A stretch of 64,000 nt of DNA from Raphanus sativus (lineage: Eukaryota > Streptophyta > Magnoliopsida > Brassicales > Brassicaceae): NCBI RefSeq assembly GCF_000801105.2, contig NC_079516.1, positions 434,001-498,000 on the forward strand, read 5' to 3'. The translations under genes and the position numbers were made by a program. Positions 51,288 through 62,004 of the stretch are shown here, in pieces (the stretch's first letter is position 1; every line of letters starts with the position of its first letter). A model generated the notes under the pieces. The model did no database searches. It saw only the letters and a program-made list of their open reading frames with translations, and was not told the origin of the DNA.

Positions 51288-51638
51288 ATGCTGGGTAAAT
51301 GTCACGGTGCATGGAAAAAGCTTCTCTCTCCTCGTTCTCTCTCGCGTATCTTTCACGAGGATGAGATTGAGTTGAAGCTTCGTTCTTACGTATCGATCGG
51401 TGACTTGACTCCGGTATCTTTGACGAGTATATCCAGCTCTGTCTCCGGTGGCTCGCGTTCTCTTCGACGGAGTTATCCGGCTTTCGTATCCGCGTCGCGT
51501 TTCTTCTCGAAGGCGGCGGCGGCTTATCACCGGAATTTCCGGTTCATTGATATGCGTTTTTCCGACTCGGTGTGTGACTTGTTCCGCCGTGAAGATGACG
51601 TAGATCTTGGTTTCGGTTTGTTTGAAGATCGCCGTTGA
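51288..51638 (+). CDS. Unrecognised ORF, 116 residues
   Basis: The open frame from ATG is GC-richer than its surroundings, with good codon-like composition. It encodes a basic, Ser/Arg-rich protein (MLGKCHGAWKKLL... ending LGFGLFEDRR) without a signal peptide or transmembrane span. The opposite strand also has a long open frame (51527-51997), so composition alone could explain either. No family recognised. It sits between two Harbinger-type MITEs and upstream of no obvious partner. It could be a captured gene fragment, a lineage-specific gene or the first exon of something longer. Confidence 0.3.
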   Translation: MLGKCHGAWKKLLSPRSLSRIFHEDEIELKLRSYVSIGDLTPVSLTSISSSVSGGSRSLRRSYPAFVSASRFFSKAAAAYHRNFRFIDMRFSDSVCDLFRREDDVDLGFGLFEDRR

Positions 51639-52221
51639 AGGCTATCAAGTGGTGAAGAGGACATGGATGAGTGTGGGTTTGAGTTTTCAGTGGTGTTTCT
51701 GGTGGATTTGGGATGAGATCTCAGAATAGGTCTGGTGAAGCTCTCCCGTAAAAAGAGTTCAGGCGGAAAGATGGAGGAGATGGCTCCGATTCCGGTGTGT
51801 TCCGGCAAAACCAGAGGCGGTTTTCGCTCTCTCCGGCGGTGTCTCGGTGTTAGAGTCACGATGCGGTGACTGGTTGACGCGTGTTTCTGTGGGGTGGAGA
51901 TCTCAACACGTGCGCGACCGTGCGTTCTGCTGTGGACGCGTGGCCTTCGCGTAACGTTAGGTGTGCGGTGGTTTAGTGGGTTGAGCCCAAAACCCATTTT
52001 GGTTTTTCTTTAGTTCGCTCTTTGTTTTGGGCCTTCCGTTTTTTAATGTTCGTAACTTTTTGTTGGGCTTAGGCTCGTTAATAAAATCGTTAGATAGAAA
52101 AAAAAATGTCACGGTCCATGCCGATTCCACGGCGATGTATAATAAAAAATCTGATCGGTACACATATGTCGAAAAGTAGACGCAATTAAATAGATAACAG
52201 CTGTATCTATTTATTTATTTA

Positions 52222-52525
52222 GACCATCTCCAACCCACATCTATTTATATCTCTATATTTTTTTCTAAAATAGAGAATCTCTATTATAGAGGTGGATTTG
52301 CTCCAATGTATGCCTCTATAATAGAGTTCCTCTATTTATAGAAAAAAATATAGAGGAATTTCACTTTTTGCCTCTATATTTAGAGATTAAAATGACAAAT
52401 TTCTATATTTTTCCCCTATAAATAGAGGAACTCTATTATAGAGGCATACATTGGAGCAAATCCATCTCTATAATAGAGTTTCTCTATTTTAGAAAAAAAT
52501 ATAGAAGTGTACATTGGAGATGCTC
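52222..52525. mobile_element. PIF/Harbinger-type MITE (304 bp)
   Basis: The ends are GACCATCTCCAA and TTGGAGATGCTC, with TTA duplicated on both sides (52219-52221, 52526-52528). Internally the element is a long imperfect palindrome built from CTCTAT(A)ATAGAG units, so a transcript would fold into a hairpin. Confidence 0.88.
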
Positions 52526-52528
52526 TTA

Positions 52529-54133
52529 GTATAGTAGTATATATTCAAAAGGATCAGAATATATAACAAAAACACTGTTTTGTTCCAAGCAACTGTAAGA
52601 TTTCATGTTGAGGCCTTTGGCTTTGCATTTCATAGTCCCTAAACATGTTTAGCAAGTTTACATTGTAGATTAAATTTGTAGAACATCAACGTAATCATCC
52701 TGAAGTCCAACAACGAGTGAAGTATGCAATAATAAATAAAAACTGGACGAACAGTCGAGTGTTATCTGAATGTTGTCCAGGCCTGATGTTGTCATATTAG
52801 TTTAGACTAATCTTTAGCATCCAGTTTTTAGATAATATTAAGTAAACGAAAGTGCTGTCTTTCCATCTCGTGAAGCATCATATTGAAAAGAAGTTTCCAA
52901 GACAATTAAGGTTACGTGTAAAAAATATTGCTAATAGTGTAGGCTCCTAAGTATTTAATACAATCAACCAAACCGGACAAGGGGCAACTATTATATTCTA
53001 TTAATTTTTTATTTATAAGTTTTTACAAATAGAAAAGATCTACACACCAAAATATCCCATTGAAATGCTCTTAAGGTCGTACCCTTGATCCCTTTGTTAT
53101 AGGTTTGGTCACACGCATTGTTGACAGTCACGTGGCAATACTGGTACGTCTGTTTCGGTACAGCTAAATTATGCAACGTGTTGTAGTATAAGTGGGATTG
53201 TCATGCTTTCCTGCGGTCCCAAGCTTGTTGAAATTATAGACCTGCTCTGCTCCTTTATACCAAAGAGGACGTGTGTAACAATCCTGTGGCTTCACAAAAA
53301 TATCAGTGGAAAAATTCAAAATATCTACGATCATTATTGTCGATTTGTTCTCATGGAGTATATAAACGGAGAAAGATTTGTTTTTAAATGTTTTCATATT
53401 GCTATCATATTCATATGAAACTACCAGCTGTTCCCATAATGAATAACTTGCTCATATGTAGATTGCTGATGACAAGAAAAAGGTACTTTTTTTTTTGAGA
53501 AAAGAAAAAGGTACTTGAATGTTCAAAAACTCCATATTTTTCACTAAATATAAGAAATAAGCTTTTAAGTTTCAAATGAGAACGACTTCAGTTTCGATTG
53601 TGTTTGATTACATGTTTTTAGACTTTTTGCCGTGTAATCAAATCTAGAGGTCATACAGTTTGTTTTAAACATCCTGTAAACCTTTTAGCAAAAAAAATGT
53701 TTTAAATCATACTGAAAATCTATATTTAAGCCATTATACAATATATAAATTAACATTTTCACTATCAAAAACATTTGCATGTGATTCTGAATTTCTTTAG
53801 GTTATTATAGCAAATTCTAAACTTTTATTTAAAATTTTAATAGTAAATTTATTTGCAATTTTGTTTTTAAAAATAACAATAACAACTAACAAATACTTTC
53901 GCAACATAATAAATTCAAAAGTTTATATATAACGAAATCTCGTGATGTAAATACTTTTATAAAGTTGTGAAAGTACTAAAACAGGAAATACGTCCCAAAT
54001 ATATATATATATATATAAGAATATAATTCGTCCCAAGGGAACCAAACTGGAATTGTTTTAGAAATACTGGGTATGATCTCCAGATTCAAAACAAAAGAAC
54101 TGTGTCATAATAAATAAATATAACGAGGTCTTA
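52529..54133. other. AT-rich intergenic region
   Basis: No coding sequence recognised. A short TA repeat is at about 53999-54016. Confidence 0.55.
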
Positions 54134-54577
54134 GAGCATCATTATCCCTAGCAGCCTTATGGAGTTCTTATTCATTTTTTTAGTAATAAATATGTGTTAA
54201 AAAACTTTATTTAAGAGACACATTTGTTTTTCACTCCAATGCAAGTTTCTTATTTAGGGGTTCTTAAAAGAATTTAAACATTGCAAATCACATCAGTATA
54301 CAAATGCTTTACATCCCAAATCCAACACTAACATCAACCTTACAAGAGTTTAGTTGAGTATATAAGAATCAGGGAGGAGCATGATTTCTCGTTTTAGAGG
54401 TAATAACATCTATCACCTATTCGCAAATTCTAACAAGTGTATATTCTGATCAGACCAATGGATACTATCAAACTCAGTAGCAAGCAATATGAAGTTTCAA
54501 ACAGAAAAAAAAAGTCATCTGTAAAAAGTAGCTTCAGTGAACGTAGAGGAGAAATCATATTAGTTATCAAGCATTAC

Positions 54578-54700
54578 CTTAAACATCCTCGTATTTGACT
54601 TGGATTCATTACCGACTGAGGCTGGTGATGTATTTTCAGATAAGACCTCTTCAGTTGTAATCATCGCTTTAGCAATCTGCGAGTTCTCCCCAAGCACGTG
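54578..54700 (-). pseudogene. Further captured exon-like fragment
   Basis: The minus strand reads VLGENSQIAKAMITTEEVLS, then SENTSPASVGNESKSN-like residues, ending at a canonical GTAAT donor. Ser/Thr/Glu-rich composition fits the linker following an NTF2 domain in G3BP-type proteins. It is separated from the NTF2 exon by 235 bp and has no clear acceptor. Origin inferred from position and composition only. Confidence 0.4.
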
Positions 54701-54839
54701 ACAGATTCAGTAACGTCTCTCCAAGCTCTTAACCACACTACAAAAATAGATTTGAGAGGTAAGTCCCTCAAGGAAGAGATGCAAAGATGTTTGCTTTTTA
54801 CAAAAACACTACAAAAGATTCAGGATCCTCTCTTCTTCT

Positions 54840-55421
54840 CTAATCGATGATGGGTCCATTGGAGAGATCAAAGGCAGCATCATTTAACTGGAAATATAAA
54901 ATTAAAAAGGCTGCAACTTGACTGAGCTTATTACCATGTTGCTGAACTCCTTTGTTTTCACAGATCCTGAAACAGCCACGAGGACACCATCTTCCCAAGA
55001 CTCAACTGAATTGATTGTCTTCACTTCGATAGCAGAGAAGTTCAGTGACATCACCATGTTGTGAATATTCTGCAATGATCAAAACTCAAATCCTAATTAG
55101 TTAAAGCACAAAACTTTACTAATCCAACAAAGAGGGTCTTCAAGTTATACACACAAATCATCAAAAACAGAGGCAAAAAGTGATTGAAATGTATATTCAC
55201 AAAACTCAACCCCTAATTAACTAAAGCACAAAACTTTACTAATCCAACAAAGAAGGATTTTCAATTATCACCTTGACTGGGTTATTGGTTTTCACAGATT
55301 GGCGATGGTGGAGGTTGAGGGAGACGCCGCCGAATGAGGAACGGGGGAGAGTGGATGAAGGAGAAGTGAGGAGGCGCGGAGGCGATGAGAAGGAGAGGAA
55401 TGTGTGAGGAGCAGCAGCCAT
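54840..55421 (-). CDS. Candidate chimeric gene inside the Pack-Harbinger element
   Basis: Three segments join in phase 0 with GT-AG borders: 55272-55421, 54935-55069 and 54840-54887, giving 110 residues. Segment 1 (MAAAPHTFLSFSSPPRLLTS... NNPVK) has the composition of a chloroplast transit peptide. Segment 2 (NIHNMVMSLNFSAIEVKTIN... KEFSNM) matches part of the NTF2-like domain of plant G3BP-type RNA-binding proteins, a cytosolic family that normally has no transit peptide. Segment 3 adds 15 residues and a stop. The combination is not a known protein and looks like exon shuffling by the transposon. An in-frame upstream start gives a longer leader. Expression cannot be judged from sequence; it may be a non-functional pseudogene. 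Confidence 0.42.
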
Positions 55422-56098
55422 GGATGATGTTTGCAGAAGAACTCGGAGAGGAGGAAGAAGGAGCAAGCACGTGTCCACTAAGCAACCTTTCTTCTGACGC
55501 CTAATTAAGCAGCGCTGCTTCTCTTATTAGTTCTTTTTCATTTTCTTTTAAATCAAAAATTCATTAAGCACCTTATTAAGCACTCCCGTTAATGGTGCTC
55601 TTATATGACAAATACGGAAAACGTGGATAAGCGCCGAATTTGAGTCGTGGAGTGGAGGAGTCACCGAGGAAGCATCTTCCAGTATCCACGTGAGATCAAA
55701 CACGTGTCGTTTAGTCTAACAAAAGAAAAACAAGATAATTTGGACAGGCAGAAGTCAGTTTCAGACACTTGAGACTGAGTGGGTCCGAGCAAAAAGGCGC
55801 GTGTTCTACTTCCACACTTTTCTCACGGGCTTACGTAGACATCATTAAGTTGTTGTCACAGCTGGATGCGAGGGAGTTAGTGTGGTGCAGGTGCAGTATT
55901 ATCAGGCAGTAATAGTGACATATTCTATTCCACGCTCGACTGTGGCGCGTGTATCGCGTTCCTGTTTTAGCTCGTTTTAGATTCTCTCGTGTGTTTTGTG
56001 TGATGACGTTTTTCTGATCGAGAACAGAGAACTGACTGAAAAACTTAACCTATTTGAATCTGATCATCACTAGATCGTGAACATTTTTGTACTGTTTT

Positions 56099-56106
56099 CA
56101 CGTGGC
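56099..56106 (+). promoter_or_regulatory. ABRE/G-box, repeat unit 1
   Basis: CACGTGGC is the core ABA-responsive element bound by bZIP ABF/AREB factors. It lies within the tandem repeat upstream of PP2CA. Confidence 0.55.
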
Positions 56107-56206
56107 AAGAAAATTACAACTGGCCGATTTTTCAGCAGAGCATTGTGTTCACGTAAGTTCAACAATAGACGTATGTTTTGTAAAATGAACATTTCTGTAA
56201 CAGTTT

Positions 56207-56214
56207 CACGTGGC
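56207..56214 (+). promoter_or_regulatory. ABRE/G-box, repeat unit 2
   Basis: A second CACGTGGC at the same place in the duplicated unit. Confidence 0.55.
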
Positions 56215-57619
56215 AAAAAAATTGCAACTGGCCGATTTTCAGCAGAGGATTGTGTTCACGTAAAGGTTCAACAGTAGACGTATGTTTTGTAAAATGAGTT
56301 TTTAGCACATTTTTGACACAAATGTCTATGATATCACTATGTTTTGTATTTTTAATTTAGTAAGTATGGGTAAATATGATATAATAGGATTTTCTGAGGA
56401 AGAGGACTGCATATTTTAATTAGTTTCCCTCTTCACGACCAAAACTCACTTGTGATATTTATTTTCTAACAATTCCCCAACAAATCATGGATTGACCTCA
56501 TCTGCTATATATACTTTGGTGATCGTGTTAGTAAGAACCAAAGACAGAAAACGAGATGGCATGGACAAAATTTCAAATTTATTTTTTAAAACAGATTCTG
56601 AAAACACTATTTATAAGAAAAAAAGTTTTGTAACCTTTTGATATTTGGTGAAATCCCAAATGGCGAACACAATATCTCGTGTCTAAGTAATCCTCGATTC
56701 CAGATTGTATTTTGTGGGTCTTTGCTGAGCATTTGTATACACTCCGCTATATGTAGAGTTTATCTTTATGATCTTTTTAGGTTCGATATTAACTAAGTGT
56801 GTGTTTTTTCTTTGTGAATCATTATACGGACGAAGCATATATATAGCGTGGTGGTATACGTATACACATCTTCGTGAATGGTGAATCGGGTGTTGCGGGT
56901 GGAATCTGAGCACAAGTGGGAGACGAACATAACTACGTGTCGAAGATCCAACACTTATATCGACTAAGCATTGGAGAAATCATAAACAAATAAAAACACC
57001 TTAAATCAGTCGTCAATACCCAAAATATCTCGAGCATTTTTTTGTTTGGTTTGACAAGAGACTTCTCAAACAATTTTTTTTTTTAATTATTCAAAATATA
57101 TTCTGAATTTCTTTCTGAAATATACAATTAATTTTGCATGGACAGTTGCGTTTCATTGAGCTGAAATATATGTAGTCAGAGTATTATATATGAATCTCCT
57201 TTATGTATAATTCATTGTATATCTAGATTTAACGCCTCATCTAACCTCTAAATACTACATAACCTCTAGCACAGAGAAAAAAAACAATTAACACATAGTA
57301 GTATATAATCTTCTATTATACTAAAACACTCTATTACATGTACCTCAGAGTGATTATTGGTTCGTAATTATTTTATGATCAAGTTGACAAAAAGGATATA
57401 AAAGCCAGTAAAAAAAGATTCACTCTTCCATTATTGTTGACCCTCTGATTAAAATTATTTAACCCTTTGTATTTAATAATAAATAAATACTAAAGAAATT
57501 TTTAAAAAGAATAAAACGAAGTGGTGGACCACATGCGTGTCAAGAAAGGCCGGTCGTTACCGTTAACAGTGTCGCCCTCTAATTGGGCCACGTTAGCGGC
57601 GTGTCCGAAAGAAAACGGC

Positions 57620-57628
57620 CACACGTGT
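57620..57628 (+). promoter_or_regulatory. ABRE-like motif in PP2CA proximal promoter
   Basis: CACACGTGT, a palindromic ACGT core about 270 bp upstream of the PP2CA start codon. ABA induction of clade A PP2Cs through such motifs is established knowledge. Confidence 0.5.
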
Positions 57629-57893
57629 AATAGATCGCACAGAAACTAAAAAGAGGAATGAACGGCGGAGATTGTATAAATTACGTGCGGACCTTTTTTT
57701 TTTTTTTCTCCTTGTCTCTGTTCTTTTCCTTTTCTTTTTTAAATCAAACCTTTGTTTTTTAAAATCCCATTGCAAATCTTTACTTATATATATCTCTCCA
57801 TCTCAGTGATTGTATCTTGCTGCAGTCCCAACTCATTTTTTTTCTAGAATTAGAAGTTGTTATTTCTGGTGGTGGTGGTTGTGTTGAGATCAC

Positions 57894-58652
57894 ATGGCTG
57901 GGATTTGCTGTGGTGTTGTTGGGAGAGTGAACCGGCTGCCCCGGTTGATTCAGTTACTCGAACTTCTCTTAAACGGAGGTTAGATCTACTCCCGTCGATC
58001 AAGATCGTCGCCAAATCCTCCGTCGCTCCTCCGCTTAAACGGCAGAAGAAGCGTGAGACACCGTCTCTCGTTTTGGCGCGGGAAAATCTAGATCTGAAAT
58101 CGAACGCGAGTAGTGATAGGAAGGTGGAGGAGGAGAAGAATCTTAATTCGATTCCAAGCTCCGCGACGGAGGCAGAGAGCTGTTTTCTTCTCCGACGATG
58201 CGCCTAAGATCGGCACGACGTCGGTTTGCGGGAGGAGGAGAGACATGGAAGGACGCCGTATCCCTCCCATCCTTCGCTTTCTTCGGAATCTTCACTTCTA
58301 CGGCGTGTTCGACGGCCACGGCTGCTCTCACGTCGCGGAGAAGTGCAGAGAGCGGTTGCATGAGATAGTGAAGCAGGAGGTCGAAGCTATGACCACCGAC
58401 GGCGAGTGTTGGAAGGAGACGATGGCGAAGAGCTTCAAAAGAAGATGGATACGGAAGTTAGCCGGCGAGACTCTACCGTGAAGAGCTCGTGCAGATGCGA
58501 ATTGCAGTCTCCTCAGTGCGACGCAGTCGGATCCACCGCCGTCTTGTCCCGTGCTCACGCCGGAGAAGATCGTCCGTCTCTAATTGCGGCGACTCTCGCG
58601 CCGTGCTTTGCCGTAACGGTGTCGCCGTCCCTCTCTCGATAGATCATAAGGT
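57894..58652 (+). pseudogene. PP2CA: PP2CA first exon, multiply frameshifted and cut by the gap
   Basis: PP2CA (AHG3) is a clade A protein phosphatase 2C that blocks SnRK2 kinases and is inhibited by ABA-bound PYR/PYL receptors. The exon starts MAGICCGVVG and continues through PAAPVDSVTRTSLKRRLDLL, TEAES, KIGTTSVCGRRRDME, the metal-site block FYGVFDGHGCSHVAEKCRER and [18 protein letters not shown]. It ends at a donor after SIDHK (58652). Homology jumps frame repeatedly: near 57922, 58180, two or three times in 58245-58305, then near 58435, 58550 and 58570. Each jump fits a one-base indel, with no in-frame nonsense substitutions noticed. The rest of the gene is missing at the N run. Indels without other decay, next to a contig end, suggest sequence error at least as much as true pseudogenisation. 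Confidence 0.85.
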
Positions 58653-58701
58653 TGGTTAGTTAAAACTTAAAACTGACTGTTTATAAAATATCTACATCGC
58701 A

Positions 58702-58801
58702 NNNNNNNNNNNNNNNNNNNNNNNNNNNNNNNNNNNNNNNNNNNNNNNNNNNNNNNNNNNNNNNNNNNNNNNNNNNNNNNNNNNNNNNNNNNNNNNNNNN
58801 N
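58702..58801. other. Assembly gap of exactly 100 N
   Basis: 100 N is a common placeholder for a scaffold join of unknown size. PP2CA stops on the left, and an inverted copy of a segment from 34 kb away begins directly on the right. Confidence 0.98.
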
Positions 58802-59070
58802 TCTTAAATACGGCGTCGTTTACATTATTATTGCAATACTTTCTCTAGCTTTTTTTTTTTTTTTTTTTTGGTACACAAGTTGTATGATGAAGAAACTAGC
58901 GTTATGAACGAACAAATTCCAATTCAAATATCATATAGAAGACCAAAACGATTCTAGTACAATAAGAATTCATTAATATTGATATCAGTTCTCAACAGGA
59001 AAACGTATACTACACATCCAAAAGATCAGAGAGAGATCTAAAAACACATCCAAATTCTTTCAAGACGTCT

Positions 59071-60883
59071 TCAAGGAGCAGGCGTAGAAGACAAAACAGA
59101 CTTTGCTGGTGAAACCAAAGCAACAGCACATCTTTCAGCTTTCGAATACTTCTTGAACACAGCTCGCAGCTTGCTCTCCCCAACTCTCGAGTGAATGTAT
59201 GCTAATAGCTTCGAGCAGTCCCTGAAAGTTACACACACACACACACATACAAACATATCAACATATGATAACAACGATGATGGACTAACTAAGCAAGCGA
59301 TAGAGAAGGTCACTAACATGAGCTCATGTTCAGAGTATCCAGTGTGGAACTCGAGAGTTTCAGTCCAAACCGAGGTCTTGTTCAAGCAGCATCTCGCGGT
59401 GTAGACTGCTGAAGCAGCCAGCATCGAAGGGCGGAACTTCAAAGCGTCGTAGTGCATCAGACCCAACTCAGCTAAGAAGTGAACCATGCTCTCCATCTCC
59501 GGGTCAGGAACCGCGGCCTTGATGAACCTCGCGAGGAACACATACTGCGTCGGAACCGTCAGGTACCACTCCAGACACCCCAAAATGGTTTTCTCCATCA
59601 CTAGAATCTGCTTGCTCTGGTACGTGTTGTCTGTCACATACACCAAATCATTCACCTGTTTCACACCACAACACCCATGATCAGCTCTAATCTACAACGA
59701 TCTTGTGTGTGTGTTAACATACCTGAGGAGGCCAGATCTCTTCGTATTTGGAGGCAATGAGCAAAGCACTAACGCCTAGAAGCTGTAGCTCTCTCCTCGG
59801 GATAGTTTTGAGAGACAGGAACCGATCGATTATGTTGATGGTGAGGTAAAGAGTCTCAGGGGAGAGATCAAACTTGACATGAACGTCTACAAGCCAGTCT
59901 ACAAGGATAGATCTCATCTTCTCGTTGATCTCAGTCTGTGTCTGCATATACATCTGAGCCTTGCTCTCATTCTACAAAACAAAACAGAAACATTCACAAA
60001 ACTTATCCATAAAAGCATATTAGAGAACAAAGGGTCTTGAACATTAATTAAGTTACCTCGACTTCTTTGTAGAAAGAGTACATGTCCTCAACATACTCCA
60101 CAGCAGCAAGGTCATTGTCTTTGTCCGCGGAATCAATATCAAGAGTCTTGGAAGCAGCCTAAAGTCAAGTATGTAACCAATCAATCAATCAATCACAAAA
60201 GCATATTCTAATGTCGATTTTTGAAAAATTCAAAGAGACTCTTACTACTACCTTGCTTCGAGCATTGAGAACGGAAGTGTAAGTAACTTTCTTCTTGGAC
60301 GACGCAGCATCGTGTTTAGCTTTAGCAACCTCGTTAGTATCAGGACTGATCACAATCACTTCATGAGTCTGCTGCGGAGGAGGCTTAACGACAGCTCTTG
60401 TTTTCCTTTGAACCGCTTCTAGTTTCTTGGCTACATTGATTTGCTGCTCAGTAATACGACAAAAGAGAGACAGAAACATACACAGAGTCAGAGATTCAAT
60501 ACTCACACACAAAACAAGATTTGCAAGAAAAAAAAAGAATTAAATAAAATGGAACCTTTTTGTTAGCGTTTTCAAGCAACTGGGCACGGAAGTTACGGGT
60601 CAAGGGGCGATTAACTTTTCCGGCTTCGACTCCGGGAAGAAGAGAAGCGATGTTCCCGATGTCACCAAGAGCGCGACGGTTCTTTGCTTCCGCGACGACG
60701 GGATCATCACCTGTTTCATTCAATTCGAATCAATCAATCTCCGATTTCAACAAATACATCCCGATCAATAAAAAGTTCCAAGATTTGGCAAAACCCATGA
60801 TCTAAATCATCGTCAATTAGATTTGATGATGAGTGGAGGAACAAACCTCGAACTTGTTGAGGAATAACTCTTCTCGTCGCCAT
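59071..60883 (-). CDS. CYCB1;3: Mitotic B1-type cyclin, copy 2
   Basis: Seven minus-strand exons, 60847-60883, 60556-60710, 60252-60443, 60057-60158, 59723-59971, 59318-59655 and 59071-59221, encode 407 residues with intact splice sites. The destruction box RRALGDIGN and the cyclin boxes are the same as in copy 1; exon 5 is identical at protein level. Differences are conservative: a PPPQQTH insertion in exon 3, two fewer Ala at the start of exon 4, a three-residue deletion (KAAVPDP) in exon 6, and AYIHS for AFLHS in exon 7. Both promoter MSA elements are kept. It appears functional. It may be a genuine second gene, or the homoeolog/allele placed here by scaffolding. Confidence 0.92.
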
Positions 60884-61047
60884 GATCTTCTTCTTCAAGT
60901 TATGTTTGTTTAGTAAACCCTAGTTTCTTTCTTTCTGTCTTTTTTGTTTGATTGTTTTGATTATTCGCTGTAGATGAAGGAGAAAGAGATTGAGAATGCT
61001 TCTTATGGGAGAGGAAAGAAGAGGAGAGACGCTCTAAAGCGAAATTC

Positions 61048-61058
61048 TCCAACGGTCA
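61048..61058 (+). promoter_or_regulatory. MSA element, copy 2
   Basis: TCCAACGGTCA, counterpart of the 22645-22655 element. It is conserved although neighbouring bases differ. Confidence 0.8.
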
Positions 61059-61081
61059 AATTTTTTATGGGTTTGGATTTT

Positions 61082-61092
61082 TAGCCGTTAGA
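61082..61092 (-). promoter_or_regulatory. MSA element, copy 2, gene-sense strand
   Basis: The reverse complement reads TCTAACGGCTA, counterpart of 22611-22621. Confidence 0.8.
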
Positions 61093-61339
61093 TGAAGGAA
61101 CTTCGAATCCGACGGTGTATGAGGCAAGTGTTAGAGATTCTTAGAATGTGTGTTCTGTGGGTTTAATTACGAGGTTCAAGTCTTAATTGGTATTAAATTA
61201 TTTTATTTTAATGACAATCTATTGCTACAATTGGATATTCTTGTAATCTCTGTCCCGGAATTTATTTTTTCCTTGTTTTTAGTAGCATTTCTCAAAAACC
61301 ATTACAGTAGATGTGGTTAATTGGTAAAAATGTCTTATC

Positions 61340-61970
61340 CGCTCTCTCCCTCTAAAAACAAAATACTGTGTAGAATATAAAATGAGAAAATTTCAAGCCT
61401 TTTTACATGTCAGAGTTTTATTTTCCATTGTTACGAAGTTGTGTCTTAATTGGTATTAAATGAAATTTTATTCTATTCTATAGTTAGGTTTTATAGTTTC
61501 CGTCAGCATTTTTTTTGTTTCTTCGTAGCAACAAACAACCCTTATAATACCATTGTAGAGCATTGATATTTCGTAAATGAATGCTTCAGATGTATGTTAT
61601 GTTATCCATCATCATCATTATATCTAGTGTGTTTGCTTAATTGTATTCTCTTATATCTCTCCCTCTAAAAACAAAATACTGTGTAGAATATAAAAATGAG
61701 AAATTTCAAGCTCTTTTACATTTTTTGTGACCATGTACATGTCAGAGTTTTATTTTCCATTGATTAGGATTTCAGGCCTTATCTTGGTAATTTTATTCTA
61801 TTCTATAGTTGGGTTTTGTAGTTTCCGTCAGCATTTTTTTTGTATCTTCCAAGCAACAAACAACCCTTATAAATGCATTGATATTTTGTAACTGAATGCT
61901 TAAGATGTATGTATGTTATATACATCATCATCATTATAGTGTTTTTGCTTAATTGTATTCTATTATAATA
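61340..61970. repeat. Tandem duplication of about 310 bp, copy 2 only
   Basis: Two successive blocks share CCTCTAAAAACAAAATACTG, GTTTCCGTCAGCATTTTTTT, GCAACAAACAACCCTTATAA and CATCATCATTATA in order, with about 10% divergence and small indels. Copy 1 has a single block. Confidence 0.85.
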
Positions 61971-62004
61971 TTTTTTTCTTGAACAATTTTTTTCTCTGGT
62001 AATT

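Larger units (their letters stand above)
54134..55600. mobile_element. Pack-type PIF/Harbinger element carrying gene fragments
   Basis: The left end is GAGCATCATTATCC; the right end, reverse complemented, is GAGCACCATTAACG, matching at 11 of 14 positions, with TTA on both sides (54131-54133, 55601-55603). The 1.47-kb interior holds no transposase. Instead it has minus-strand gene fragments: a plastid-transit-like exon, an NTF2-domain exon and a linker-like piece. This is what a Pack-TYPE transposon (non-autonomous element with captured exons) looks like. A 70-bp block is duplicated in the interior (about 55078-55150 and 55200-55270). Confidence 0.72.
56078..56297 (+). repeat. Two-copy 108-bp tandem repeat containing ABRE/G-box motifs
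   Basis: A unit beginning TGAACATTT(T/C)TGTA and ending TTTTGTAAAA is repeated at 56186. Both units contain TTCACGTGGCAA and GCAACTGGCCGA or close variants. It lies about 1.7 kb upstream of the PP2CA start. Confidence 0.9.

Noticed and set aside
51527..51997. 156-codon minus-strand ORF rich in Arg, Ser and His
   Set aside because: Composition typical of an antisense frame of GC-rich coding-like DNA. No domain recognised, although it weakens the plus-strand call as well.
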